This document shows, piece after piece, positions 19,255 through 27,124 of a DNA stretch of 64,000 bases. The stretch comes from Streptococcus mitis 17/34 (GTDB taxonomy: Bacteria; Bacillota; Bacilli; Lactobacillales; Streptococcaceae). Numbering within the stretch: the first letter of the stretch is position 1; each line of letters begins with the position of its first letter. A model generated the notes under the pieces. The model saw only the letters and a list, made by a program, of their open reading frames with translations. It did no database searches and was not told where the DNA came from. The DNA is taken from NCBI GenBank assembly GCA_000430305.1, contig ASZZ01000002.1, positions 1-64,000 of the forward strand. The letters are read 5' to 3'. Both the position numbers and the translations under genes were made by a program.

Positions 19255-20229
19255 ATGAAAAATAAAAAAATATTAGCTAGTTCTTTATTAGCCGGTTCGT
19301 TGTTATCAGTGGGTCTTATGGCTTCTAAACCAATGGAGGTTCATGCCTTAACAGATATGAGTGTCAAGGATACTCAAAATCCCTTGAAAATCACCTTAAT
19401 ACCGACAGCGGGAGGTTCTACATCAGCTACTCTTTTAGTTGACCTACAAAGAAGTTCCAACGTTAATGATAGCACTTCTCTCTATTTTGATATAGTTAAT
19501 GAGAGTACTGGAACTTTGACTGAATCTCATTATTTTGGTAAATTTGATGGCAAGAATAGATTACAGTCGGGTATTAATTTACTTCTAGTAGAGGATGGCA
19601 ATTATTATTTAGATATATATAGTGTAGATGATTTCGGAAAACGTTATTTTGGACGTTCAGAAATTTTTAGAATATCAGATAAGGAATACTATCCTATTAA
19701 GAAAGTAGAAGCACTCAAAGCTACTGAAACTACAAAACCAGCTACTAGCTCTAACTCAGGTCAGACTGGTTGGTCAGGTTCTTCTTACTATAAAGCTGGT
19801 GTTAAAGTAGTCAATCAATGGATTTTTGATGTTCAGTACAATTCTTACTTCTACTTAAATGCTTCAGGTAACTTTGTTCAAAATGCTTGGTCAGGAAGTT
19901 ATTACCTCAAATCAGGTGGCTACATGGCTAAGAGCGAGTGGATTTATGACAATAACTATCAATCATACTATTACTTGACAGCAGAGGGTAGCTATGCGCG
20001 TAATGCTTGGTCTGGAAGTTACTACCTCAAATCAGATGGTAAAATGGCTAAGAGTGAGTGGATCTATGATAGTAGCTACCAATCTTACTATTACCTAACA
20101 TCAGAAGGAAGCTATGCTCGTAACACATGGGTAGGTGACTACTACCTCAAGTCAAATGGTAAGATGGCAGTCAACGAACGTACCCCAGATGGCTACCAAG
20201 TAGATGGCTCAGGTAAGTGGGTGAAATAA
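19255..20229 (+). CDS. Choline-binding surface protein with unknown N-terminal domain
   Basis: A 324-residue secreted protein. MKNKKILASSLLAGSLLSVG starts a signal peptide cut near VHA-LT. Residues about 32-150 form a domain I do not recognise; its alternating hydrophobic pattern (TLLVDLQRSS, NYYLDIYSVDDFG) suggests a beta-sandwich. From residue about 165 there are about seven choline-binding repeats of the SGSYYLKSDGKMAKSEWIYD type, close to those of the CbpL-like protein rather than those of its neighbour. ATG 19255 was chosen because AGGA and the signal peptide follow naturally; an upstream in-frame start lacks support. It begins 23 bases after the large choline-binding gene, so both are probably co-transcribed. 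Confidence 0.82.
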   Translation: MKNKKILASSLLAGSLLSVGLMASKPMEVHALTDMSVKDTQNPLKITLIPTAGGSTSATLLVDLQRSSNVNDSTSLYFDIVNESTGTLTESHYFGKFDGKNRLQSGINLLLVEDGNYYLDIYSVDDFGKRYFGRSEIFRISDKEYYPIKKVEALKATETTKPATSSNSGQTGWSGSSYYKAGVKVVNQWIFDVQYNSYFYLNASGNFVQNAWSGSYYLKSGGYMAKSEWIYDNNYQSYYYLTAEGSYARNAWSGSYYLKSDGKMAKSEWIYDSSYQSYYYLTSEGSYARNTWVGDYYLKSNGKMAVNERTPDGYQVDGSGKWVK

Positions 20230-20287
20230 GAAAATAAATCTATAGTGTAGATAAAACTTATTTTAAACTGGGAGAAAAGAGAAAATA

Positions 20288-20845
20288 ATGGAAAAACATG
20301 AAAACCAAACGAACGAAGAAGTGACCGTAGAAAAAGTCGAAGAGACTACAGAAAGAATGGAAGAATCAATTAATGAAGTAGTTCAAGAGAAGCCTGATAG
20401 AGTAGAAGCAATCAAAAAAGAGGCATCAGCTTTTGTAGATAAAGCTGGACAACAAATCGAAAATTTAGATGTGAATGGTTTGATTGAAAAGATTAAAAAA
20501 TTATTTGAAACAAAGCCTCTACAATCTGTCGGAATAAGCCTAGCTATCTTTCTTGTTCTGTTCTTTGGAGTTCGTAAATTAACAAGTGATCCCTTAGATG
20601 GAACTTATGAAATTTTAACAAGACGTGATCATTTAGTCATGGTGATTAAAGGAAATTCTGGGACCGTCATCTCTGAAGATTCAGACGGAGACAAAGAAAA
20701 AAGACTAGTGAAAATTGATAAAAAAAAGAAAGAATTGACAATCACAGACGATAAAGGAAGAGATTTAGGAAAAACAAAATATATGTTGAAAGATAAGGAA
20801 CTTTATCTTCAAGAGCCAGATCAAACCTTTAACCGAGTAAAATAG
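20288..20845 (+). CDS. Single-pass membrane protein of unknown function
   Basis: A 185-residue protein with an acidic, helical N-terminal half (residues 1-75, rich in Glu), one membrane segment (about 78-97, SVGISLAIFLVLFFGV) and a C-terminal domain of charged beta-hairpin type (DGTYEILTRRDHLVMVIKG, SDGDKEKRLVKIDKKKKELT). The start lies behind GGGAGAAAAGAG. It has no recognised family. It belongs to the AT-rich accessory locus downstream of the two choline-binding genes. Confidence 0.7.
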   Translation: MEKHENQTNEEVTVEKVEETTERMEESINEVVQEKPDRVEAIKKEASAFVDKAGQQIENLDVNGLIEKIKKLFETKPLQSVGISLAIFLVLFFGVRKLTSDPLDGTYEILTRRDHLVMVIKGNSGTVISEDSDGDKEKRLVKIDKKKKELTITDDKGRDLGKTKYMLKDKELYLQEPDQTFNRVK

Positions 20846-20862
20846 ACTACACATTAAAAGCT

Positions 20863-20891
20863 TACCTCAGTACCTAAAAGTTACTGGGGTA
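20863..20891 (+). other. Hairpin between two accessory genes
   Basis: TACCTCAGTA pairs with TACTGGGGTA (one G-U pair) around a 9-base loop. There is no T-run, so it may be an RNA processing or stability element rather than a terminator. Confidence 0.4.
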
Positions 20892-20918
20892 GGAAATTGT
20901 ATACAGGGAGAATATCAA

Positions 20919-21332
20919 ATGAAATTTAAAAAATTAATAACTCTAGCCAGCTTGGTTGGCCTAATTACTTTCTTATTGCCTGTTGTTTCATCAGGTAATC
21001 AATCACTAGCTCCGGTAAGTGAACATGTTTCAGAATATTTACATGTACCATTATGGTATCTATTTTTGATTTGGTATGGAGCGTTTGTGATTGCTTTCTT
21101 ATTGTCTTTAGTAATTGGAAAAGGAAGAGTTCTTCAAATTATTACATCAATTATAGTTATTCTGGTAAGCTTATTTGGAATTTTTGTTCATTTTTCACTA
21201 ACACAAGAATTGGTTGGAAGATCAAATTTAGGTTTTGGAGCGATTCTATATTATGTCTGTATTTTGATAAATATTTTTGCAGCAATAATGGTTATAAAAG
21301 GTGATAAAGCTACTAGTAAACGGATTGATTAA
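20919..21332 (+). CDS. Four-segment membrane protein of unknown function
   Basis: A 137-residue hydrophobic protein with four probable membrane segments (LASLVGLITFLLPVV, LFLIWYGAFVIAFLLSLVIG, IITSIIVILVSLFGIFV, LYYVCILINIFAAIMVI) and a short basic C-terminus. AGGGAGA precedes the ATG. Family not recognised. Part of the accessory locus. Confidence 0.7.
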   Translation: MKFKKLITLASLVGLITFLLPVVSSGNQSLAPVSEHVSEYLHVPLWYLFLIWYGAFVIAFLLSLVIGKGRVLQIITSIIVILVSLFGIFVHFSLTQELVGRSNLGFGAILYYVCILINIFAAIMVIKGDKATSKRID

Positions 21333-21416
21333 ATAACTTTCTTTCAGTAGTAGTTGGGATGGATGTACTAGTAATAGCAGGTTTTTTAGTAAAATAGAAA
21401 AAAGCCGGAGAATGAA

Positions 21417-21623
21417 GTGGAAGAAAAATCAGTATTATTAGAAAATTTATATAATCTACATAGAGGCATAGATTATATTTATCAAAAACAAAACTATAAG
21501 ATGAAGTTAGAAAATGATAGAAGGAAAGCTAAGCAAATACAAGCTCAATTACAAAATTTATTAGAAAGTAATTTATCTGACAAAATAGAGAAAATGATGA
21601 GGCAAAGATATGCAGATATCTAA
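21417..21623 (+). CDS. Small helical protein of unknown function
   Basis: A 68-residue charged, wholly helical-looking protein (KLENDRRKAKQIQAQLQNLL) read from a GTG start; GGAG lies about 8 bases upstream. The overlapping ATG at 21412 is in another frame and stops quickly. It overlaps a 29-codon frame at its 3' end. Function unknown. Confidence 0.5.
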   Translation: MEEKSVLLENLYNLHRGIDYIYQKQNYKMKLENDRRKAKQIQAQLQNLLESNLSDKIEKMMRQRYADI

Positions 21624-21699
21624 TCTTCAGCAAATAATCTATAATCGTGATACTAAACTAATAGAAACATCTAAAAAATGGTGGAAATTTTGGAAATAA
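21610..21699 (+). CDS. Possible 29-residue peptide ending WWKFWK
   Basis: The frame begins MQISNLQQIIYNRD and ends KLIETSKKWWKFWK. It overlaps the previous gene by 14 bases, so it could be made by translational coupling, or be the true C-terminus of that gene if one base is extra near 21612. The basic, Trp-rich end would favour membrane contact. There is no independent ribosome-binding site. Confidence 0.3.
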   Translation: MQISNLQQIIYNRDTKLIETSKKWWKFWK

Positions 21700-21730
21700 T
21701 AAAAAATCATAACAACATTTGTACAATAAC

Positions 21731-21739
21731 TGTTATACT
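21731..21739 (+). promoter_or_regulatory. Extended -10 promoter of the lipoprotein gene
   Basis: TGTTATACT at 21731-21739, followed by an AT-rich leader and TAGGAGG before the lipoprotein start. Confidence 0.5.
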
Positions 21740-21774
21740 TTTATGGAAAAATAAATAATATTTAGGAGGTTCTT

Positions 21775-22353
21775 ATGAAAAAAAGAAATACTTTACTTAT
21801 CTTAGGCGCACTACTTTCTAGTGTCGGTTTAGCAGCCTGTTCATCATCTATGGATACAAAAGGAAAAGGTATTGCTCAGTTAATGAATGACAATCAAGAG
21901 AGAGTTTTCTATAGTGTGACTGATTCTAATAACGATAACCTGCCTGGAAAAGATGAAAAAATAAACTACATCTATATCACAAAAAGCGGAAAACTGAAAG
22001 CGTACAATATAGATACAAAACTTACAATGGATGAGGTTGTAGGAAAAAGCATTGATAAAGTTAAAAAGTTAGCTGAGGAAAAATCCAAAGAAAATTATGA
22101 AAACGATAAAGTTACAGCTAGCGTACTAATAAATGGTAGCACTAAACTAGAACATATAAAAATGAATCCATCATATAATAATTCTTACGCATCTCTGACC
22201 AGTGGACAAATCCGTGATAAATACTATGCTGGATATATTTCACTTCGTCACGGCCCAGATTCTTCAAATCTGCTCATCACCGAAGTTTCTAAAGGAAATG
22301 TAATAGACTTTGATAAAGCAGATGGTAAAATTGTAGAAGAATCACACCAATAA
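21775..22353 (+). CDS. Putative lipoprotein of unknown function
   Basis: A 192-residue protein starting MKKRNTLLILGALLSSVG with lipobox LAAC (Cys at residue 22), so it is probably lipid-anchored on the outer face of the membrane. The mature part is hydrophilic with a DSNNDNLPGKDEKINYIYI stretch reminiscent of calcium-binding or beta-strand surface domains; I do not recognise the family. TAGGAGG lies 7 bases upstream. It has its own promoter. Confidence 0.75.
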   Translation: MKKRNTLLILGALLSSVGLAACSSSMDTKGKGIAQLMNDNQERVFYSVTDSNNDNLPGKDEKINYIYITKSGKLKAYNIDTKLTMDEVVGKSIDKVKKLAEEKSKENYENDKVTASVLINGSTKLEHIKMNPSYNNSYASLTSGQIRDKYYAGYISLRHGPDSSNLLITEVSKGNVIDFDKADGKIVEESHQ

Positions 22354-22377
22354 ACAAATTAAGTATCAAATAAAATT

Positions 22378-22621
22378 CTTTGATGACATTGTAGCTCTTC
22401 TTAGATGAACGATATTCGCCAGATTTTAATTTACGTTCTATCTTTTCAAAATCAACAACAGCATTATAATCATCCAGTGCCAAATCCAAACGAGTTATTT
22501 TAGCTTTTAAATCTAATAACAATTTAAAAAAACTATTCCAGTCACTATCAATCTTTTGAGCTAAATCTGTGCATCCCTGACATGTCCAAACATAATTCCT
22601 AGACATCGATGAATTAATCAT
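22378..22621 (-). pseudogene. Replication-initiation factor fragment
   Basis: The minus-strand frame 22289-22621 carries KITRLDLALDDYNAVVDFE, the conserved motif of the Rep_trans/RstA-type replication initiators found on integrative elements and plasmids of streptococci. After SYNVIKEF (about base 22378) the reading changes to a hydrophobic string unlike that family, and the initiator is normally several hundred residues. It is thus a fragment truncated at both ends, left by a former mobile element. Confidence 0.6.
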
Positions 22622-22677
22622 TTTATAGATTTATTCCATGTTTTCTTGACGACAAGAAACCTAGACTGTTTTTATAA

Positions 22678-23244
22678 ACTTCTATTTTAGGTAAAATTTG
22701 GTATCCTAAATGGGTTGATTTCATTAATACGCTAATTGATGATGATAATAAACAACTTATTAAAAAGTCAGGTATGAGACAGTCTGATTATGATAGACAG
22801 ATTAAACGTGAACAAGAAATTAAGGAAGATCAACAGCAATGTGAAAAAGAGATGCAAGAAGCTGCAGGAGCTCTAGTAGCTTTTGGTAGTGGATGGTATC
22901 CCAAAGATTACTATTTCATAGAAGCTATAGAGTTTTTTATCGGAGCTTTAGAAAATTTCAAAGCTGATAATATGAAGGAACTGGTAAATTTATATGATGA
23001 AACAAAATATAAAGAATTACAGTTGAACTATCAGAAAGAAATGCTACAGTTACAAAGGGAACAATATATTGATACTAAGAAAATGCTTCAAGCATTAAGA
23101 TACAACAATTATGTTCAAACTTTGCAATTACAGCAGTTAGATGGAATCCGTAGAAATACAGAAGAAGCAGTTGATTACTTGAGAAAGTTACGTGTTCAAG
23201 AAAATCATTACCATACGCATAACCATTACAATAATATTTATTAG
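22678..23244 (+). CDS. Helical protein, probably lacking its N-terminus
   Basis: The frame opens at 22678 after a stop and codes KIWYPKWVDFINTLIDDDN and so on before the first ATG at 22774, which lacks a ribosome-binding site. Coding-like sequence before any start suggests 5' truncation. The 156 residues from 22774 include GALVAFGSGWYPKDYYF, a long coiled-coil-like segment (LNYQKEMLQLQREQYIDTK) and a C-terminus with several His and Asn (HYHTHNHYNNIY). Family not recognised. Confidence 0.5.
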   Translation, partial: TSILGKIWYPKWVDFINTLIDDDNKQLIKKSGMRQSDYDRQIKREQEIKEDQQQCEKEMQEAAGALVAFGSGWYPKDYYFIEAIEFFIGALENFKADNMKELVNLYDETKYKELQLNYQKEMLQLQREQYIDTKKMLQALRYNNYVQTLQLQQLDGIRRNTEEAVDYLRKLRVQENHYHTHNHYNNIY

Positions 23245-23276
23245 TTTATATGGGTTAAATTAAAATTAGAAATAAT

Positions 23277-24472
23277 ATGAAGAAAATTATAAAAATGCTT
23301 GCCTGTTTGGGCTTAATTTACAACTTGTTTTTACTAGTGGATTCAGCCCAAGCTGACAGTACTGACTACAACCAGCTATTGCCACAAATCACTGAGAAGT
23401 GGGAGAGTAAACATCTATTTGAAAATAATGCTAATAGACTTGGTTACGCTTTGAAGGATATTGACAAAAATGGGACGGATGAATTATTAATTGGTCTTAC
23501 TAATGGTGAAAAATGGGAACTGTTTGAAGTATATTATATGAATGGTAATACCCCAACTCCCTTATTTGATAGATTTTGGGATATAAGTCTCAGGATGGGG
23601 ACAGTTATTGAAACATACACAGATGGTAGTATTATAGTGTTCGAAAGTTCTCCAGGGATTATGTCATATAGATTGTTCCAACTTTCTAAAGAAAATAAGG
23701 AGCCAAGTTTAATTAAAAAAGGTGAATTTAGAGCAGGAGAAGGTGATCTAGACGAGTTAAATCTTGATTCTAAAACAAAAATAGATACCTCAACTATTGA
23801 ATATACTTCTCTAAATCTCCCGATTATTGGTGAAAAAATGGATCCTAATCCTCCCATGCCAAAGTCCCTTGTCGATGCTAAAATTGGAGATGAAATTCCT
23901 CTCCCATCCGAATTGGTAGGTACTTGGATTAATAAAGAACCTAATAAAGGTACCAAACCTGGTAGAGCTTCATCACTCATTTTAGGAGAGGATGGAAGCT
24001 ACACTGGAACTTTTAAAGATGGAGATATTAGAGGAAAATTATCTCGACTTAAAAAAGTTAGTGAGAACGGATTTATTGTCTTAAAAGAGAACAATGACGG
24101 AGAAGCTTTCTTTTTTAGTGTAGGTTTAGGAGCAGTTTTGTTTCCTGATGAGCGAATTGATTTTGGGATGGTATTGGAAGGACGGACTTTATATTCTGTA
24201 TCATGGCAAGTCAAAGAAGGGGCAGAAGACTACTCTAAACCGACTAAACAAGTAGCCTTTGTTAATCCCAATTATGGTCCTAAGAAAATAGAGAAAGAAG
24301 CAGAACAAGACGTGGCGAAACAAGGTGATACAGTGCAGAATCAACTCAAGATAGTAGTGAGGAGATAAAGCCAGAAGAGAACCTATTTGGAAACATTCCA
24401 GTGTTTGGCATTGTTGCAGGAGCTGGACTTTTCCTTGTTGTAATTCTGTCTATATTTTGGTTTAAAAAATAA
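23277..24472 (+). pseudogene. Secreted protein with C-terminal membrane anchor, frameshifted
   Basis: The protein starts MKKIIKMLACLGLIYNLFLL with a signal peptide cut near SAQA-DS. Residues about 55-110 carry LGYALKDIDKNGTDELLIGL, an Asp-rich loop typical of extracellular calcium-binding/FG-GAP-like repeats. A second region (SELVGTWINKE, GEDGSYTGTFKDG) looks like a beta-rich lipocalin-type module. The continuous frame stops at 24368, but the next frame continues ESTQDSSEEIKPEENLFGN and a membrane segment ending FWFKK at 24472. One missing base near 24331-24340 explains this; the corrected length is 398 residues. Function unknown. Confidence 0.65.
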
Positions 24473-24509
24473 GATTTTATGAAATCCTCTTGATTTACTA
24501 CTATTATAG

Positions 24510-24555
24510 AAAAAACCTCAAGAACTAGGGTTGAAGGCTAGTTCTTGAGGTTTTT
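24510..24555. terminator. Bidirectional terminator, right edge of accessory locus
   Basis: AAAACCTCAAGAACTAG pairs with CTAGTTCTTGAGGTTTT around a 9-base loop, with T-rich ends on both strands, between convergent genes. Confidence 0.9.
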
Positions 24556-24579
24556 AGGTTATTCGATTTAGAGTGATTC

Positions 24580-25488
24580 TCAACTATCAAACTGGACTTC
24601 TTCTAGTAAATAGTCGATAAAACGTTCGCCCATCTTAGACAGGCTGGTTTTCTCATGCTGGATATAGACCAGCTCAATTGGGTCATCAATATCCAGTGGG
24701 ATAGAAACGATGTTGTCTCCGTTGAGATTACTGTTCAAAATCCCTGTCGCAATGGTGTAACCATCCAAACCAATCAAGAGATTAAAGAGGGTGGCACGGT
24801 CACTGACTACGATGGATTTCTTGTGGTGCTCTTGGGAAAGGATTTCTTCTGAAAAGTAGAAGGAGTTGTGCGTCCCTTGGTCATAGCTGAGGTAAGGGAA
24901 GTTTTCCAAATCAGATAGTTTTACCTTGTCTTTCTTTGCCAGAGGGTTGGTCTTGCTGACAAAGATATGGGGCTGAGCTGTAAAGAGATGGTGAGCCAGC
25001 AGGTGGTTGTCATCTAGCATTTTTGTTAAAACATCACGGTTGTAGCTGTTTAAGAAGAGAACACCGACCTCACTACGGAAGTTCTTGACGTCGTCGATAA
25101 TCTCCCAAGTCCGCGTTTCACGAAGGAAGAGCTCGTATTTTTCCATATCGCTTTTCTTGAGTAGTGATACAAAGGCGTTGACTACAAAAGCATAGTGTTG
25201 AGAAGAAACGCTGAAAAGTTCGCGGTGGGCGACAGGATTTTTATAGCGTTCCTCCAGAAGCTGGGTCTGCTCGACAACCTGACGGGCATAAGAGAGGAAC
25301 TCCATCCCATCACGAGTTAAGGTAATACCCTTGGGATTGCGGATAAAGATCTCAATGCCCATTTCATTTTCCAAATCTCTCACAGCGTTGGAAAGACTAG
25401 GCTGGGTGATAAAGAGCTGTTTGGCTGCCTCATTCATAGAGCCAGTTTCGACGATTTTGATAATATAATGTAATTGTTGAATTCTCAT
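24580..25488 (-). CDS. LysR-family transcriptional regulator
   Basis: A 302-residue regulator with an N-terminal winged helix (MRIQQLHYIIKIVETGSMNE, then AAKQLFITQPSLSNAVRDLE) and a LysR substrate-binding domain. It resembles the streptococcal CpsY/MetR-like regulators, but the effector is not deducible. The start at 25488 sits 6 bases after a minus-strand -10 (TGGTACAAT) with no ribosome-binding site, so the transcript may be leaderless. It is divergent from yqgQ. Confidence 0.88.
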   Translation of the reverse strand: MRIQQLHYIIKIVETGSMNEAAKQLFITQPSLSNAVRDLENEMGIEIFIRNPKGITLTRDGMEFLSYARQVVEQTQLLEERYKNPVAHRELFSVSSQHYAFVVNAFVSLLKKSDMEKYELFLRETRTWEIIDDVKNFRSEVGVLFLNSYNRDVLTKMLDDNHLLAHHLFTAQPHIFVSKTNPLAKKDKVKLSDLENFPYLSYDQGTHNSFYFSEEILSQEHHKKSIVVSDRATLFNLLIGLDGYTIATGILNSNLNGDNIVSIPLDIDDPIELVYIQHEKTSLSKMGERFIDYLLEEVQFDS

Positions 25489-25494
25489 GTTTTT

Positions 25495-25503
25495 ATTGTA
25501 CCA
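25495..25503 (-). promoter_or_regulatory. Extended -10 promoter of the LysR gene
   Basis: TGGTACAAT on the minus strand, with TTGGCG 18 bases upstream. The ATG follows the -10 by only 6 bases. Confidence 0.55.
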
Positions 25504-25563
25504 CACTTGCGTTAGAATCGCCAAGGAAGATAGGAAAATCAGGAGTATTGTGTGAGTCTCTTC

Positions 25564-25592
25564 TTGAAAAAAACATAAAATTTTGCTAGAAT
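25564..25592 (+). promoter_or_regulatory. Promoter of yqgQ
   Basis: TTGAAA (25564-25569), 17 bases, TAGAAT (25587-25592) with an extended TG. The predicted start falls at about 25599, next to the ATG at 25600. Confidence 0.6.
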
Positions 25593-25599
25593 GAGTCTT

Positions 25600-25821
25600 A
25601 TGAAAACATTCTATGATGTGCAGCAATTCCTCAAACGATTTGGTATTATTGTTTACATGGGAAAACGCTTATATGATATTGAACTGATGAAGCTGGAACT
25701 CTCTCGGATTTACGATGCAGGGTTGATGGACAAACTAGACTATCTAGAAGCAGAAGCGGTTCTTCGCAGAGAGCACAAGGTAGAATTGGATTATATTGAG
25801 AAAAATGGAGAAAAGAACTAA
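25600..25821 (+). CDS. yqgQ: YqgQ family protein (DUF910)
   Basis: A 73-residue cytoplasmic protein with the YqgQ pattern: FYDVQQFLKRFGIIVYMGKR, then DAGLMDKLDYLEAEAVLRRE. Function unknown. ATG 25600 was chosen because it falls just after the predicted transcription start; ATG 25591 lies within the -10. Its stop overlaps the start of the rhodanese gene by one base (TAATG), showing coupling. Confidence 0.85.
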   Translation: MKTFYDVQQFLKRFGIIVYMGKRLYDIELMKLELSRIYDAGLMDKLDYLEAEAVLRREHKVELDYIEKNGEKN

Positions 25822-26203
25822 TGGTTACTTGGATTTTGTGGGCACTTATACTAGCAATGTTGGTGTGGATGGGTTTTAACTATCTTCGTATTCGCCGTGC
25901 GGCTAAAATTGTAGACAATGAGGAGTTTGAAGCTTGATTCGTACGGGTCAATTGATTGATTTGCGAGACCCAGCTGAATTCCACAGAAAACATATCCTTG
26001 GTGCCCGCAATATTCCTTCAAGTCAGTTGAAGACTAGTCTTGCAGCCCTTCGTAAGGATAAACCTGTCCTGCTCTACGAAAACCAACGTGCGCAACGTGT
26101 CACAAATACAGCCCTTTACTTGAAAAAACAAGGTTTTTCTGAGATTTACATTCTTTCTTATGGTTTGGATTCTTGGAAAGGGAAAGTCAAAGTTGAGAAA
26201 TAA
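25821..26203 (+). pseudogene. Membrane-anchored rhodanese-like protein, frameshifted
   Basis: Residues 1-38 (MVTWILWALILAMLVWMGF, RIRRAAKIVDNEEFEA) form a membrane anchor and linker; the next frame carries a rhodanese domain (RTGQLIDLRDPAEFHRKHI, GARNIPSS). In place of the usual active-site Cys the loop reads LLYENQRAQR, so sulfur transfer may be absent. A missing T at 25934-25935 splits the frame; restoring it gives EFEALIRTGQ and a 127-residue protein. It is coupled to yqgQ. Confidence 0.8.
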
Positions 26204-26208
26204 GAAAA

Positions 26209-26240
26209 CGAGCTTGGATATTTTCCGAGCTCATTTTTTA
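26209..26240. terminator. Terminator between rhodanese gene and rsuA
   Basis: GAGCTTGG pairs with CCGAGCTC (one G-U pair) around an ATATTTT loop, followed by TTTTTT. Confidence 0.75.
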
Positions 26241-26963
26241 ACCACTTTTTCTGAGAAAGTCACGAATGTTTGCTAATTCTTCCGAGTTTAGGGGGCGATA
26301 ATCTCCTTCTTGAAGATTGTCATCCAAGCTCCAAGGCCCAAAATGGGTGCGCTTGAGGGAGGTCACTTTAACACCAACTGAGAGGAACATTTTCTTGACT
26401 TGATGAAATTTTCCTTCGGAAATAATGATAGAGGCTTGACTGAGAGAAGGACCTGCGGATAGAATTTCTAGCCTAGCAGTTTTACAGACAGTGCCATCTA
26501 AAAAGACAATTCCCTTTTGAAAGGCTTGGATATGGGCAGGCGTCAGAAGTCCATTAACTTCAACTTGGTAGGTCTTATCGACATGATATTGGGGATGGAG
26601 GAGTTGAAAGCCCAAAGGACCGTTGTCGGTCAAGAGGAGGAGTCCAGTCGTATCTAGATCCAGTCGGCCGACGGCATAGAGTTTGTCAGACTGAATGTCA
26701 GGTGGCAGGAGGTCCATAACGGTTGGAAGTTCCTTGTCTTTATTGGCTGTCACGACACCAGCAGGTTTATGAAGCATAAGGTAGGTATGCTCATAGCCCC
26801 GAATGATTCGGCCCTGAAAAAGGAGTTCTTGCAGTCCTGTATCGATATTTTGGGCTAGGGAGCGGGCTGGGCAACCATCGACTAGAATTTCCCCTTTGAG
26901 AAGTGCTTGTTTCATGGCTTTTCGGCTGATTTTTTCTTGGGCTAATAAATTATCTAAACGCAT
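26238..26963 (-). CDS. rsuA: 16S rRNA pseudouridine synthase (RsuA family)
   Basis: A 241-residue enzyme with an N-terminal S4 RNA-binding domain (MRLDNLLAQEKISRKAMKQA) and the RsuA/RluB-type catalytic motif AVGRLDLDTTGLLLLT, whose Asp is the nucleophile. Members convert uridine to pseudouridine in rRNA, for example U516 of 16S rRNA. The KFHQVKKMF motif is also typical. It is divergent from typA and convergent with the rhodanese gene. Confidence 0.9.
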   Translation of the reverse strand: MRLDNLLAQEKISRKAMKQALLKGEILVDGCPARSLAQNIDTGLQELLFQGRIIRGYEHTYLMLHKPAGVVTANKDKELPTVMDLLPPDIQSDKLYAVGRLDLDTTGLLLLTDNGPLGFQLLHPQYHVDKTYQVEVNGLLTPAHIQAFQKGIVFLDGTVCKTARLEILSAGPSLSQASIIISEGKFHQVKKMFLSVGVKVTSLKRTHFGPWSLDDNLQEGDYRPLNSEELANIRDFLRKSG

Positions 26964-27073
26964 ACTCTGCCTATCTTATCATAAGTTGCTTGCTTTGAAA
27001 AGGCTTGACGTGAAAAGAAAAGCACAGTGAAAACATTTACACTTGCTTGAATTATGTTATTTACTTGAAAATA

Positions 27074-27082
27074 TGGTATAAT
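27074..27082 (+). promoter_or_regulatory. Extended -10 promoter of typA
   Basis: TGGTATAAT at 27074-27082, about 42 bases before the start codon. Confidence 0.65.
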
Positions 27083-27124
27083 CGTTCAGTTAGAAAATAA
27101 ATTTTGAATATTATAGAGGAAATC

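Noticed and set aside
22289-22621. Intact 110-residue minus-strand gene
   Set aside because: Only its first about 80 residues resemble a replication initiator; the rest is a random-looking hydrophobic run, so it is a fragment.
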